The notes: generated from the letters alone by a model not told the origin. Counted from the first letter of the stretch, positions 35,570 through 47,857 are shown. The stretch is 64,000 nucleotides of DNA from Rhodocollybia butyracea (GCA_015501585.1 JADNRY010000238.1:31467-95466); one strand, 5' to 3'. Numbers and translations are program-made.

Positions 35570-36776
35570 CAAGTATTTCACTACTGGCTAAAATGTAAGA
35601 GCCCTGACTCTTGATGCCTCAGACCATGAGCAAGATCTCGTTCTATTAGAGAAATAGACCGAAACGAGTATGTGGTACGAGGATAAGAGTAGACTAATTA
35701 TGTAATATCGGCGCTAACGGCAATGAACGTGCCGTAGGCGTTACATAAAAGGTATATCGTAGTACATTTTTTGGAGATACTGTAGATACTTCAACAGTGG
35801 CTTGGAGTAATTATATTATACTAGTGAGTCGCTTTGCTATCATATTCTCTTTCCAAGATAAGCCACAGCTTATCAGAGGAAAGATATTGAGCTACTATTA
35901 GACCTCTCGCCGCTTCACACAAAATACTCTCAAATTCGCGTCATTAGACTCGGAAATACTCATATTATCAACGGAAGTGTTATGAGATGGATAAATTCAC
36001 GCGATTTCGCACTGTTTCCTTCAGTCCTTCAGTGACAGTTGAATGACTTATCTTCGCTAACTACATGCCGGCTATTTCATATTAGGCTTTGGCCTTTGGT
36101 ATAGTTTTCGTAAATAGGTTAATCAAAAGCATTCTGCATTCTTTTCTGCACAAAAAAAAACCAGAGTAAAGTGTACTGAACTCGCGACCACGACCTAAGC
36201 ACATTGATTGAGTTACTGTGGTTCAAAAACATCAGTTCCCGTCACTCTACAGATTTGATGATTACTTTATAATGATTCTACTCAGATTGATCCTTTTGCG
36301 AACACGGCTCGAATACTGAGCAGAATGTTCAGAACGGCGAGTGTGGTTTTTGCATCAATCATCAGGAGCATATAAAATATGTATTGAGACCGCTGAGATT
36401 ACTTCGGAAGGTTATTCACTATTCTAATAACAGGCCAAATTTTAATTCCTACAAGAATCCGTAAAGTATTCATGAAACAAGAAGCAAAATAATGAGCAAT
36501 AGGTGAGAGATTTGGCGGCTAAGCGCCCAGTTGCACTTCTTCGGACACTGCCCGACGCAGGCAATAAAATCTTTAAAAATGCAGGAAATTCAAGGTAGAG
36601 ATTTCATCTACTACAAACTGATCCATGTATTCAGAAGTTTGAGTAGTATCTAGTCGTTGCGAACTTATTAGCAATTTATCAAAAAGACTGCACTATTGAC
36701 GTCAGTCAAGTCAGGTCAGGTGGCGAGCTACGACGCCCACAATGTTATACAGGTCACATTGTTCCGTTTTTCCACC
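35570..36776. other. No recognised gene
   Basis: AT-rich, only very short frames on both strands, no repeat structure that I can see. Confidence 0.5.
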
Positions 36777-39700
36777 ATGAGCAGCGACAGCGAAAACATT
36801 GAAAAGAGCAAAAACATCAGCAAAAACATTGAAAACAACAAAAAAATCGAAAACAGCGATGATATCTACCGGGTCTTCTACGATGTTAACGGGACGCTAG
36901 AGCGCAATCCTGTTATCTACCGCCGAGATCCCGTCATTAGTTGTCGACCTTGTTATCCGCGAAATCATATACCCTCGCATCTGTGAAAGACACGGCTACA
37001 CACAGGCAGATGTCGAACAAACAGATATCAGCGTTTACAATGTCTCCGCGGAGGATTTCAAAGCCATTCAAATTCAGGCCAAGAGGGACTCAGCCGTAAC
37101 CCTTCCTACAAATGGTTTGATTGTAGATGAAGATGAAATTGGTAAACACTGCCTGGTGGTTTTGCAAGATCGTAAGTAGTTTCCAGCATCGCTATAGGAG
37201 CAGAGGCTCATCATGTCGCAGGCTCCCACTCCGTCGCAAGCTGTCCTGCGCTAGGCGTATGATTTCGTTATGGTGCAAGTCTACCTGTTGGAATTTGTGC
37301 AAGTCGGCCATATGGATGAAAGAGCGCAAGTGCGGACCCTCTCCCAAATCAAGCAGCACGGACACTCTGTCAGGTTCGATAAAAAAAGACCGAAATTAGT
37401 TGCGAAAAATGTATTGTAAATAATAGACTTTTTCACCGAAAATTTCACCTGCAAAAAAAATAAGATTTCAATTGAAAAACAAATCGCAAAAGATAAAAAA
37501 TTTCGTCTATAATCTCACCCAAAAAAGTTGTAGTAATCTAATCTATATCTCGCTGGGAAAAAAAGGTTGAATTTCGCCTGGTAAATTAGTCCAATTTCCA
37601 CCGAAAAAGGAATCAAGATTGATTTTCTTTTTCAGACTGAATTGCATCAGTGAAATAGCATGTTTTACGTTGGTGACCTTTATTCTTTCACGTTCGTGAT
37701 TAATAAAATTTTACAAGCAAAATGATCCAGACCCCAGTAATTACCCAGTAACTGGGCAATTACTGGGGAAACTGGGCAGCAACTTCCCAGTCACTGGTGA
37801 TTTATATATATATTATGCTCAAGCGCTGCGAGCTCTAGTTGTCTATTGCTGTCTGCAATTAATCTACTTACCATCCACCGGCAATCCCGCACAGTTATTG
37901 ATGGGATTAGTGGAGGCAACACTATGCTATGAGAGAATGTCCAGAACAAACTTGCAGTGTACTCGCGAGGTTGTAGTGTGCTTCAAATTGAGTGACAACT
38001 AGCGCTCGCAGCGCTTGAGCATAATATATATATAAATCACCAGTGACTGGGCAGTTGCTGCCCAGTTTCCCCAGTACTTGCCCAGTAACTGGGCAGTCAC
38101 TGGGGTCTGGATCATTTTGCTCGTAAAATTTTATTAATCACAAACGTGAAAGAACAAAGGTCACCAACATAAAACTTGCTATTTCACTGATGCAATTCAG
38201 TCCGAAAAAGAATATCAATCTTAATTCCTTTTTCGGTGGAAATTGGACTAATTTACCAGGCGAAATTCAACCTTTTTTCCCAGCGAGATATAGATTAGAT
38301 TACTACAACTTTTTTGGGTGAGATTATAGACGAAATTTTTTATCTTTTGCGATTTGTTTTTCAATTGAAATCTTATTTTTTTTGCAGGTGAAATTTTCGG
38401 TGAAAAAGTCTATTATTTACAATACATTTTTTGCAACTAATTTCGGTCTTTTTTTATCGAACCCGATGGAGTGTCCGTGCTGCTTGATTTGGGAGAGGGT
38501 CCGCACTTGCGCTCTTTCATCCATATGGCCGACTTGCACAAATTCCAACAGGTAGACTTGCACCATAACGAAATCATATGCCTAGCGCAGGACAGCTTGC
38601 CAAGCTTTGTCAGGACATTCCTCGAGACTCTTGGCAGCAAGCGCTTCTTTCCAGAAGATGTAAGGCTTACCAGGGATGCGTTACGGCTCGTCGCTAATTT
38701 TGATTTAAACTGAAGGAACACGCGCGGCTTTCAAAAGAGCTCAAAAAGACAGGCCACCAGACTACCAAGCTCTTTGCTGCTTCAGACATCTCTATCGAAG
38801 ACAGCGCTGTCTCTCTCGAAAACAACACCATCCCTCTCAAATCTCTCGAAAACAGCATCGTCTCTCTCGAAGACAATGCCGCTCACCAAGCCTCCGCTCG
38901 CAAAGTTGACCATTACATCTCTTTGCATAAATTCCTTGTTGCTCTAGATCGCATCTCCACCCTAATCCAGACCAATGGCCTTCAGGAAGTCACTTCGCAG
39001 GTCTTTTTTGTAGATCTAGGTATCAATTTACTCCTGAGCATGAAGAGCTTTTGCCGGGATCAAAGAGTAGCCAAGCCTACATCAGCCTTCGTCAGCTGAA
39101 AGCATTGGCCGATTAAGCAGCTAGTGCTTACTGTTGTAGATCAAACACCGCCCACATACTTCTCCTATAAGCCGAAAAGCGATTTTGGCATTTGGGAGGT
39201 TTTGCCGCGACTTTTGACTGAAACTCAATCCCAAGCGGACAAAGAAGATTACTATCGGCTGCTTTTGCAAGGAGGAAGCATTGTACGGCTTGTGTCCGCG
39301 GTCCAGAAGGAGGACAAAAAGCCCAGGCAGTTCATTCTTCCCTTGGTATACGTCAACCAGCTCTGGCAAGATGTAAGGTTTTTGCTGATGTTTCAGCAAG
39401 ATGGTGAGGTTGGTTAATAGCAATTGAGGGACATAACGAAGCCCTGATTGAATATTTTAGGTCTGCTACTTTGAAAAGGTGTTCAATCTTACCCTGATGG
39501 ACGATTCGCTCTGCTTCTTACTACACCTATATAACCTCCTGGACTACATCCACTCTGTCAATGATGAAGCCTTGCGAAACCATGTCAGCAATGCATTTGC
39601 CAGACTCTCCAGCATTCAGACCAGCGGGTCGAAGACTCGGTTTAAACGTAAAAACTGAGGACAACAATCAAAGTCCAAGGAAGCGGAATCGTGATGAAGA

Positions 39701-40531
39701 AAGTTGGCAGATTGGGGAGCTGGTGAGGCAGCACAGGTATAGGCTTGAAATTGAGCATGAAGTAGGCTTTAATCGCTGTCAGTGGCGAGCTCCAAGCTGA
39801 ATTTTGACAGGGCTCAGGCGTTCACTTCGGCACCTCTCCAGATGGCATTAAGGTTGCGGTAAAGAGGGGGGTGCAGTGTAGAATTGGCGATCTATGACTA
39901 CTTGCACGAACTCAAAGATTCTCTGCGCTACGTTCTGCCCATTTTTGATGTTCTGACCACCCCCACTGCCTCCTTCCTTGTCTTTCCATGGCTGGAGTCA
40001 ATGCGCGATGTCATTAACAGCAGCAGCAAAAAGCTGTCGTCCAACGATTTCTTGGCGTTGAGCTTGGATCTGGCTTCAGGGCTTTGCTTCTTACACAGAC
40101 ATCTCGTGGCGCATCTTGACATCAAACCAGACAACTTGGTGCTTGCCACAGACCACCCAGACAGCCTGATGTTTTTTGCGACCCAACCTGTTCTCAAAAT
40201 CATCGACTTTAACTTGGCAGCCCGCGTTGCGTGCGAGGATGAGCTGCTCACCCTTTTCCAAGGGACAGAAGGGTACATGGCTCCCGAGGTATGCCGTGGA
40301 GAGCCGTTTCTCCCATTCAAGGCGGACCTCTTCTCTTGCAGTCGAGTGTTCCTGGATTTCTCCCAGCGTATGTGCGGCAGTGACCAGCAAACGGTAGTAG
40401 CTTTTGCAGAAGGCTTGACTGCTAATGACCCACAGAAGAGGCCCCACCTTGAACAGTGGCTCTCTAGCTGCTCTGTCGCGTCCTCTCGTTTGAAAGAATC
40501 TCCGACTCTTGCTCAAGCTCATCTTGCTTGA
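36777..40531 (+). pseudogene. Protein-kinase-domain gene, decayed, split by a palindrome
   Basis: N-terminal part from 36777 (MSSDSENIEKSKN) with YRVFYDVNGTLERNP, a one-base frame change near 36940, then VVDLVIREIIYPRICERHG and a GTAAGT intron near 37171-37219. Coding sequence resumes at 38470 (VSVLLDLGEGPHLRSFIHMA). After charged SLENN repeats comes a middle domain with LWQDVRFLLMFQQDGE (39400). The C-terminal kinase domain shows GSGVHFG (glycine loop, 39808), KVAVKRG (ATP lysine, 39853), HLDIKPDN (catalytic loop, 40113), IIDFNLA (DFN instead of DFG, 40200) and GTEGYMAPEV (40264), ending at 40531. Frame changes near 39880 and stops near 39098 and 39656 show decay. A middle-plus-kinase layout of this sort recalls Crinkler-type proteins, but I cannot confirm that. 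Confidence 0.6.
37236..38600. repeat. Large palindrome (arms 608 bp, spacer 150 bp)
   Basis: 37236-37843 and 37994-38600 are inverted copies with few differences; the spacer is 37844-37993. The outer about 150 bp of each arm is coding sequence of the surrounding kinase gene (forward in the right arm, reversed in the left). The inner part is AT-rich non-coding sequence with GCCCAGT and ACTGGG blocks near the centre. The left arm therefore is an inverted duplicate of a gene segment rather than a simple insertion with its own ends. Confidence 0.9.
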
Positions 40532-41245
40532 ACACGGCATACACGTTTGTAGCATTTGGCCAGCTGTGAACGCTGAAAGTGTCTTCGACCTGAGGCTGGT
40601 CTCTATCGGGATTTGAGACCCTGACACGGCCGGAATATACAGTGTTTGTCTCGTTCAAAGCTTGCTAATAGCCGCTATATGGCATACTGCGCTGATTTGT
40701 AATTTGTATAATTGTTTTTGTATATTGTCCTCGTTTTACAGCTGCGCTCTTTTTCTGATTCATACTTTTTTTTTGCAATTTGTTTTTTTTGTATACTACC
40801 TTGCTAGTTTTATTGTTGTGCTCTTTCTTTTCAAAGCACCTTACCACGATTGGTAAACAGGCTGGATATGTTTATGAAGCGTATGAGGCGTTGATTGAAG
40901 CGCGTGGACACATGCAGGCACCGTTTTCTTCGCCGCAAGCAATAGCAAGAGCAAGCTCTTAGGTGGGTGACCGCAAGTCATAAGGCAGTGACCCCGCTCC
41001 AGCTGTGAATGACCCTGTGGGGAAGGATAGTATCATCGGAGTAAAATACAGTGATAAGTGGTGCTAGCTAATGGGTTGCGGGATTTCAATAAAGCGTTAA
41101 AGCATTTAGCAGAAAAAGAAACGGATAAACGCTTGAAGCAAGAAAGATAAAAGAGTGGGAATCTCGATGACCGCTGAGGTCTCAACGCCCGATTGTCAAA
41201 GGAACCCAAAGGTTGAACGCGTTGCTTGGAGTACACTATCAGTGA

Positions 41246-42406
41246 TCAAACAGATAGCAAGTTTAACATATGCCTACCAGTGGCAGCGACCGATGGGCCT
41301 GCTGGAGAAAGGGGCCAAACGTACTCTTCAAAGTCAAAAGACAACGGTGGCAAGGCAACGTAGTTGTTGAGCTGGTCCTGAGAAGGCCAAGTGGGAAATT
41401 CCCCTGGTGGATTCGTCTCGGAAAAAAATTGGGAATGATGTGAAGCAGAATCTTCAACGGAGAGCACGAAGCTACGACCAATATCTTCCATTCTCGTATC
41501 AGGGTATTCTTCGGGGTCAGTGTCAGTAGACGCGGGGGTCGAGTGTCAAAGAAGCTCTTCCCGAAGGCAGGGGCTCTCTTCCTTGTGGCGGAGGCTCTCT
41601 TCCATGTCACTGAGAACTTTTAGCCTGGGAGTGACTTGCTGTTCTATGGCATGGAGGCTTTTTTGCTCAGTTTCAGACTGAGTCCCTGCATTATACCATG
41701 ACAATAAAGTAGCATATTGCTCATCACTTATATTTATAGTTTCTTGCACCCTGATCTTCTGGAGGATGGCCACCCTCGAGCAACGCATGGAATACGTGCA
41801 AGTATCGCATTGGAAAGAGTTCTTTCGGGTACTACTGCATTCGTTGCCTTTCAATTGGCATCGGTCGCATACCTGGTTGTAAGTATTAGTAAATAGGTAT
41901 GCCAAAATGTTTTGGATACAAACAAGATGACTGTATCGCATGTTTAAGTCGCGTCGTTCTTCTTTCGTGCCGCGTTTTTTGATCACTGTCTTGAATCTTT
42001 CTTTCATTTCATCACCAATTTTGAGAGTCTCCTCATTCAATTTCTGAATAGGAGTTTCCGACATTTCCCCAACTTGCAAACCGCTCTTCAATACCTCTGT
42101 TGGAAATTTGAGTGTCCTAAGATCATCGCTCGGTGCTCGCATCGACCGATGACGATCTTCATCTATAAAGCCCCAGCTGAGAAGAGGAGAATAAAAAAAT
42201 CGCTGGGGCCTAGGATGAAACAGGGGAGCCGGGGCATACGTCCGTGGTTGATTGTTCTGACTAGATGCCAGAACACCCTCCTCACCTTCCTCACAGATAA
42301 GGCAATCCATAAGTTGACCAGGTGCGAGTTTTCTCTCCAAAAGGTGGGGACTTTGTAGTCGTGGCAGATGCAAGAACAAGAACTTTCGAGAAAAGAAATC
42401 TGTCAC
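41246..42406 (-). CDS. Basidiomycete Cys-cluster protein, possible in-frame stop
   Basis: An open frame to 41546 encodes a protein with a helical charged region (LNEETLKIGDEMKERFKTVI) and then CDRC-x6-C-x9-CDTC-x5-C (about 41795-41870), a spacing close to the fungal Zn2Cys6 cluster. Downstream comes a coiled segment (EEQYATLLSWYNAG, SLHAIEQQVTPRLKVLSDME). Past the TGA at 41546-41548 the same frame continues with TPASTDTDPEEYPDTR and then MEDIGRSFVL to 41246, again protein-like. The TGA may be a nonsense mutation, the true end, or lie in an unrecognised intron. The start is uncertain; MDCLICEEG near 42310 is the best ATG. I infer a DNA- or zinc-binding nuclear role. Confidence 0.5.
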
Positions 42407-42757
42407 TTATGTAACCAGTGGCTCAGTAACTAGGAAGAAGTAAGGAATAATCGACATAATAATAGATTTCGGTTCGAGGCAAAGAGATATCCTTAATAGA
42501 CCAGCAAGCAAAGTAATGACAAATATTGATCAAGTGCCTACACACATCAGTTACTTAGCTACAACGATGAGGACCTGGCAATGCAGCTTCTGCTGCCCAC
42601 ATATTTGGTCCTCTTGCGCAATGAAGCTGGTGCATGTGTATGTTTCAAAGCATTGCACCTATTCATCTTTTTGCTAGGGCAGCTCCACCTGATGGGGTTC
42701 GTATTTTAGTCTGAGCTCAGCTGTAGTAATGCAGTTGGGGATTGCTCTTGTGAGATT

Positions 42758-43115
42758 AAACGGTGCGTGCTATTCTATGCAAGATATCGTGCTAATGCCT
42801 CGTGTTCAGAAACGTGCAACAAAGATATAGGTTGGGCTTTTCTTTCTAATACGCCTTTGTGCACCGAATTGCTTACCAATGCTGGCTTTTCTCCGGACGA
42901 AGTTGCAGCTATCTAAACGGTGCGTGCTGCTCTACGCAAGATATCGCGCTAATGCTCCGTGTTCAGAAACACGCAGCAAAGGTATAGGTTGGGATTTTCT
43001 AATACGCTGCGGCAGCATGATGTTCATGCGGGTGGAGGCTGCGGCGGCATGCTGCCTTTGTGGACCAAACTGCTTACCGACGCTGGTTTTGCACCGGACG
43101 AAGTTGCGGCTATTC
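42758..43115. repeat. Tandem duplication of about 157 bp
   Basis: 42758-42914 and 42915-43115 start with the same AAACGGTGCGTGCT and share the sequence through CCGGACGAAGTTGC. The second copy holds about 44 extra GC-rich bases in the middle. Some arms read protein-like (LWTKLLTDAGFAPDEVAAIRS), suggesting duplicated coding sequence of an eroded gene. Confidence 0.7.
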
Positions 43116-43356
43116 GTTCGCGAAAAGCAGCTGGAGGGCTGATCTTAGAGCAGGGGACGAGCCAGAGGTTGGTTGTCGTTTGAACCGCAGTCACAAATCT
43201 AGCCCGCTTGGAGACGGATGTCATCGAGAGTCCTGCTCCGTCCCCCCTCCCTGGCGAGCTTGTTATGCTTCCAGCTCCAATCCCATGCCTTCGCCGCTGC
43301 ATGCGTATGGCGATAGCCTGGGAGCCGTTAAGAATGAAGGATGACGAAGGGTAGAC

Positions 43357-44573
43357 ATGCGAGGGTGTGGAGGTTGTGGAGCCGTGCTTAAACGGCAGCT
43401 CTCAAAGCGGCAGACAGAGCAAGAACAATGGTCGCGGCAGCTCACAGCCCATCACCCCCTTGCTCCTCTCGCCTTACCCAAGATTGGCGCGGGGTTGGGC
43501 CTGGGTAGCCTTGGTTTTGGCTTTTCCTACCTGGAGTTCTCAGACAGCGCTAGCTTTACATTGACATCTTCGCCAGCTGACAAAGCTACTGGCGAAGCTA
43601 CAGCAGACCGAATGGCCATTATATCTTCCAACCTTAACCCTTTCAACTCAAACGCGACTCGCGGCTCCGTTATTCACGACTGGCCTTCCTGCCTCACCAA
43701 CGCTTCCTTTTCCTCAATCTCCTCTCGATCTTCTTCGCCTCCTCTATCTCCTTCGCCTTTCCCGCTCATCATACCACTCAAAGACTCTCCACTAACTGCA
43801 GCAACAAGAAACGCAACCGCCTCCACATTCGTTCCTGGTTCTGGGCTTTTTAGGGGGTGCTTGTCCCTGGGGCATGATGCATGAGGTCTAGAAATTCTGC
43901 CGCTTCGTGGATGCGGAGAAAAAGATCAAGAAAGCTAAACGGTGGGGAGAAGGAGAGGGTGCGATGGCTCCTATGAGGATGAGGGCTGCTACGGCGATGG
44001 GTTGGATGGTCAGCATTGAGAGGCTCTAGCAGGAGAGGCTCTAGCAGAGGATGCGCTTTTGCTTGCAATTAAGAGCCAGAGCCTAGCGCTGGCCCTCTCT
44101 CATATGCGTAAACTCCGGGAGACGTGGGTCAGCTTAGTGCTTAGCGGGTGTCGCGTCAGATTCAGGATAGCGAGCTCCTAGGTCCAAATCGCGGTGAAAA
44201 TCCCTCGTGTGGCTCGCTGGCTTGTTCAGTAAAAGGTTACAACTGCTGTAGCTCGACCAGGAGCAGTGTTTCCGCCGTCTCCGCTTTGATCACTATCGCC
44301 ACATCCCAGGCAATGTGCCAAAGCTACGGCTGCTGTCGTCCAACTGCTGCAGAGGTTGCAGTTGGCACCTCGGCTTTAAAATTTAAAGGTTCAGGTCCTT
44401 CCTTGCCTTCCACATCGCAGCAGATGCCCCCTCTACACCCTCACCTGCTTCATTGCTTGCGCCATCTCTCAACAAGCGCAATCGCCTTTAATCATTCCTC
44501 CATCTCCGCAGAGCTCCGCGTTTGGAGGATGGTGGGAGCTAACGTGTTGCACAGGCAGTCCGTTCCAGCATGA
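43357..44573 (+). other. Ser/Pro-rich frames without recognised gene
   Basis: Overlapping frames of 175 and 141 codons rich in Ser, Pro and Ala (43357-43884, 44148-44573). Composition alone does not establish coding; no domain and no splice pattern that convinced me. Confidence 0.2.
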
Positions 44574-44922
44574 GCAGAGCCTTGGCTCATCCGAAAAAGC
44601 CTGAGCAGCCTGTGCTTCGCCAGCCACGCCGGCTGTTAGTTTCAGCGTTGGATGCCTTTGGAGGCGTAGACCCTAATGGCGAAGGCGAAGAAGAAAACGA
44701 AGCGAAGGCGGCCACCCCTTAAGAGGAGGAGGAGGGAGCTTTATTGCCGCCGCTTATGACGCTATTCGATGGCAGCATGGCTGAGGAAATGGTTGAGGAT
44801 GGCGTCTCAAAAGAAGGTGAGGACAGAGGCGGCGAAGAAGGCCTATCTACTTCGGTGGGTACCGCGTTGAGCTTTGCAAACAATGAGGATGCTCGATTCT
44901 GCCAGCCCGCTCATTGCCCGTA
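44571..44922 (+). pseudogene. Acidic gene fragment with internal stop
   Basis: A frame starts MSRALAHPKKPEQPVLRQP, continues LLVSALDAFGGVDPNGEGEE, meets an in-frame TAA near 44719 inside a Glu run and goes on with LMTLFDGSMAEEMVEDG to a TAG near 44920. Composition is that of a basidiomycete acidic linker region; the family is unknown. It may join the frame at 45155. Confidence 0.3.
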
Positions 44923-45154
44923 GTTTAGTAATGTATCTTGGCATGTATGCAGTATGCTTTAAGTCAGATGAATAACAAATGATCTAACATGTCACGCGGC
45001 AAAACAGAGTCGTTTCTCAATCCTTTCCGTCATGTCTGTATCAACCACAAGGTGGGCTCTCAGTCTTCTCCTCAACACCCAGCTCTCAAACCTTGAGCTA
45101 ATTAGAAAAATGTGTCAAAACCTGTACTGACCCCACAAGCTGCACAAAGACTGC

Positions 45155-45667
45155 GTGATCGTCCACTACGAACCATTTGGAGTCACTCGAAGCTGCACGC
45201 ACATGCTCCTTAAAAAGATACACGAGATCATAGATAGTTGCCAGATGTTTGTCCCATCTCTCTCCCTACACCAGCTTTTGAACCCGGCAGCCAAAGACCA
45301 GCTCGATGCTCTTGTTGACACACAATTTCCAACGCCGTCTGCATCCAACAGCCGGTTCTACTCAGACTCAGCGTTCCAGATGAACCAGCTACAAGAAGCC
45401 GCCAGGATCCTTGTGACAGTTGCTCACGTTAAATCAAAACTCACCTTATATCTAACAGTCCACAGCACCCTTCTTTCCGATAACGCCGCTTTGTGTGTGC
45501 TCAAGAGCTTGAAGCATCTTCGAGGATGTATCGGTATGAAGAGGATGGCCATAGAAAGCGCTTTGTGCAAAGGCCTTGACGACTACCCAGAGGAGACGGA
45601 GGCAAAGCTAAGAGATTTGCTGGACCAGGTGTGTAGGAAATACCTCCTCTCCCAGCCCTTTGTCTGA
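45155..45667 (+). CDS. Hypothetical protein or terminal exon (170 codons)
   Basis: An uninterrupted frame with strongly protein-like, helical composition (CTHMLLKKIHEIIDSCQMF, MNQLQEAARILVTVAHVKS, YPEETEAKLRDLLDQVCRKY). No ATG context stands out at the start (the frame opens after an intron-like GTGGGC...stretch at 45051-45150), so it is probably a terminal exon. It ends with TGA at 45667, 350 bp before the retrotransposon. No family recognised. Confidence 0.35.
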   Translation: MIVHYEPFGVTRSCTHMLLKKIHEIIDSCQMFVPSLSLHQLLNPAAKDQLDALVDTQFPTPSASNSRFYSDSAFQMNQLQEAARILVTVAHVKSKLTLYLTVHSTLLSDNAALCVLKSLKHLRGCIGMKRMAIESALCKGLDDYPEETEAKLRDLLDQVCRKYLLSQPFV

Positions 45668-46013
45668 ATCACGCTAGTCGTCATATAGCCCTGGCATTTT
45701 CACTTCAAAATTTAGCTCTGTTAAGCTCTCAGACTTTCGAACGCTTGGCGTTGAGCGTTGGATCAACGACAAAATTGTCAACTATTTTGTCAGCAAGTGG
45801 TGCGCCCAGTCAGGCACTACTCTTGGGCTGAGCTCATTTTTTGCTCCTAAATGTCTTTTTATCCAGAGCATGACCGCCTGCATTCCCAAGAGCGGAGTTC
45901 TGACTAAAGCAGAGGAGAACACGGTTGAGAGGTGGTGTCGTAAAGCCATAGTAAGTGGTGGGCTTTTGCCGCATGCGCTTGTACGAGCTCTCAATGTTTT
46001 TGATAGGCAGCGC

Positions 46014-47855
46014 TATTAGGCCTAAAATTGGCCTAAGGCGTGTAACCGTACATTTTGACACTTTGTACGTGTTATACAATGCAATAAGAGAGTTATACGG
46101 AGCCCGAGCGTGATAGCTGTTGCCGAGGCAAAGAACTTAACAATAATACTCAGCGAGCCGTGAAGGTACGCCCACAAGCGTAGCCTAGAGCCAAGCTAGC
46201 GAGGATACCTGGGCTGCCCGGAGATGTGACGCTAGACGGTCAATCTAGTTATACCCAAGAGTGTATACTCTCTAAACTACAGGACATCTCGAAGCGGGAT
46301 AAGTACTAAGCCAACGCGTTACTCGAGGGAAGGAATTATGAGGGAAGGCATCCCTCGCACTAAGACCCCCAACGAGCTATGTTAAGATGTGGACTTTACA
46401 GTCCGTAACAATGGACCAGAACAATCCCGAGGGAAACCGTAGAGGTCTATTCGCGGCACCGGTCGCGACCGTGAGGACGGTAGAAACATGCTTAGCGGAC
46501 CTACGGAAAGCTACGCGCCGGGATAGCCTTGGCAAATCGAAACATTTGATCTTAGAAATCATACACGGAAGGTCTTATCCGTTAAAGCCGACTATCGGGA
46601 ATCACTTGTACATACTCAGCGCAGTTGCTCGAGATTATCATAAGTGGTGTCGTTGGAAAGCTAGATAACAGGTCTTCTCGAGAGAATGTTAATCACACTC
46701 AGGATGGACAGAACTATCCGAGGAATAGAATGAAACTCACCCAAGGGAAACCGGGCGGCGAGTGATCATGAAGCGTAAAGGTACTCCTGACCCCGGAGAA
46801 TTGTGGAGTAATCGGAGAAACCTCGCTCGGATCAAAACACTCTAAAACTATGTTAATCCTCACGAAATCATATTTTACCTCTAATATATACCCAAGAATG
46901 GACTATTTCTTTATCGTGTGTACCATATATAGGCTGGAGTTTCCTTTCCGAGCCAGATTCCTCTGTTCCACTCTCTTTCCGTCTCTCTCCGTGTCTGTTT
47001 CATCTATTTTTCGTATTAAACTCTCTCTACTCAGTATATAAGCCAGATATATTTATTCAATAAGACAAGTTTCTTGCCCTTGACTTGACTGCTAAGACCA
47101 GTGCTCCGTAGAACGTCCCCACGGGATCAGTAGCGTGACGCCTCCTGACTTGGTTATCTTAAGAAAGTAATAAACTTCACGCGCTTCGCAAAGCCCATTT
47201 ATATCTTGATCGAATTTAAGTGTGTAGAGTTCTCTCGAACTCCAGATCAACTCAAATCTAGTTGCTTCCTTAGAGGGGACGGTTTCTAGTAAGGGATTAT
47301 TCGGCTCCAGAGTGAGGGTTCCTTAGTTGACTTCTTCACGAAGTTAGACGAGCCACTAAGATTGTGGTACGAGTTCCTAGTGATTAAGTTCACTCACAAT
47401 ATCGTAGCTTGGCCCAGAGTTTGGTCGAGGACTTTACGGCGTCACAGCAGCTAGTGCCAGAGTTTGCCTAGGGTTGTTGACAAACCTCGAGATTACTATT
47501 CTAGCTAGAGCCAGAGTTTGCCTAGGAGAATCTTAGTTTCGTTGTATTGGTTTTGGTTTTGGTTAATTGATTTGGACATACATACCCGGTTCCCTCGTAC
47601 ACTCGTACACCTCAACTAGGCTTCTCTCGACTTAGTTCTAAGAGTTGTCTAAGCTTAGTTACCCACGTTAGCGCTACAGTCTTGAACCTGGAGCAGTCGC
47701 GCGCGTACATCCGATATTACAAAGCTTTCCCTCGGGGAATCTCTGACAACCCGCCCTCGCTCCCTTACATATCGATAGTCTGGTTAGGTGCGGTAGTGTT
47801 TTTGTTAGGTTGTTTTATAGCACCTTTCGCATACCTACACGTAAATACCCAAATA
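46014..47855 (+). repeat. 5' LTR (1842 bp)
   Basis: Identical to 62160-64000 apart from the three differences noted. It begins TATTAGGCC and ends CCCAAATA; the ends TATT...AATA form a 4-bp inverted repeat in place of the usual TG...CA. The right limit is confirmed by the diverged LTR copy at 13655, which departs from this one exactly after AATA. Short frames inside it recur in both LTRs and are not considered genes. Confidence 0.92.
47035..47042 (+). promoter_or_regulatory. LTR TATA box
   Basis: TATATAAG follows a pyrimidine-rich stretch (CTCTCTTTCCGTCTCTCTCC). A transcription start about 25-30 bases downstream would place U3 at about 46014-47065. The AATAAA at 47169-47174 is then in position to act as polyadenylation signal near the R-U5 border. 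Confidence 0.55.
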
Positions 47856-47857
47856 TC

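Noticed and set aside
46387..47041. Reading frames of 93 and 63 codons repeated in both LTRs
   Set aside because: They recur only because the LTRs are identical; no conserved motif, and they lie in the promoter region (U3).
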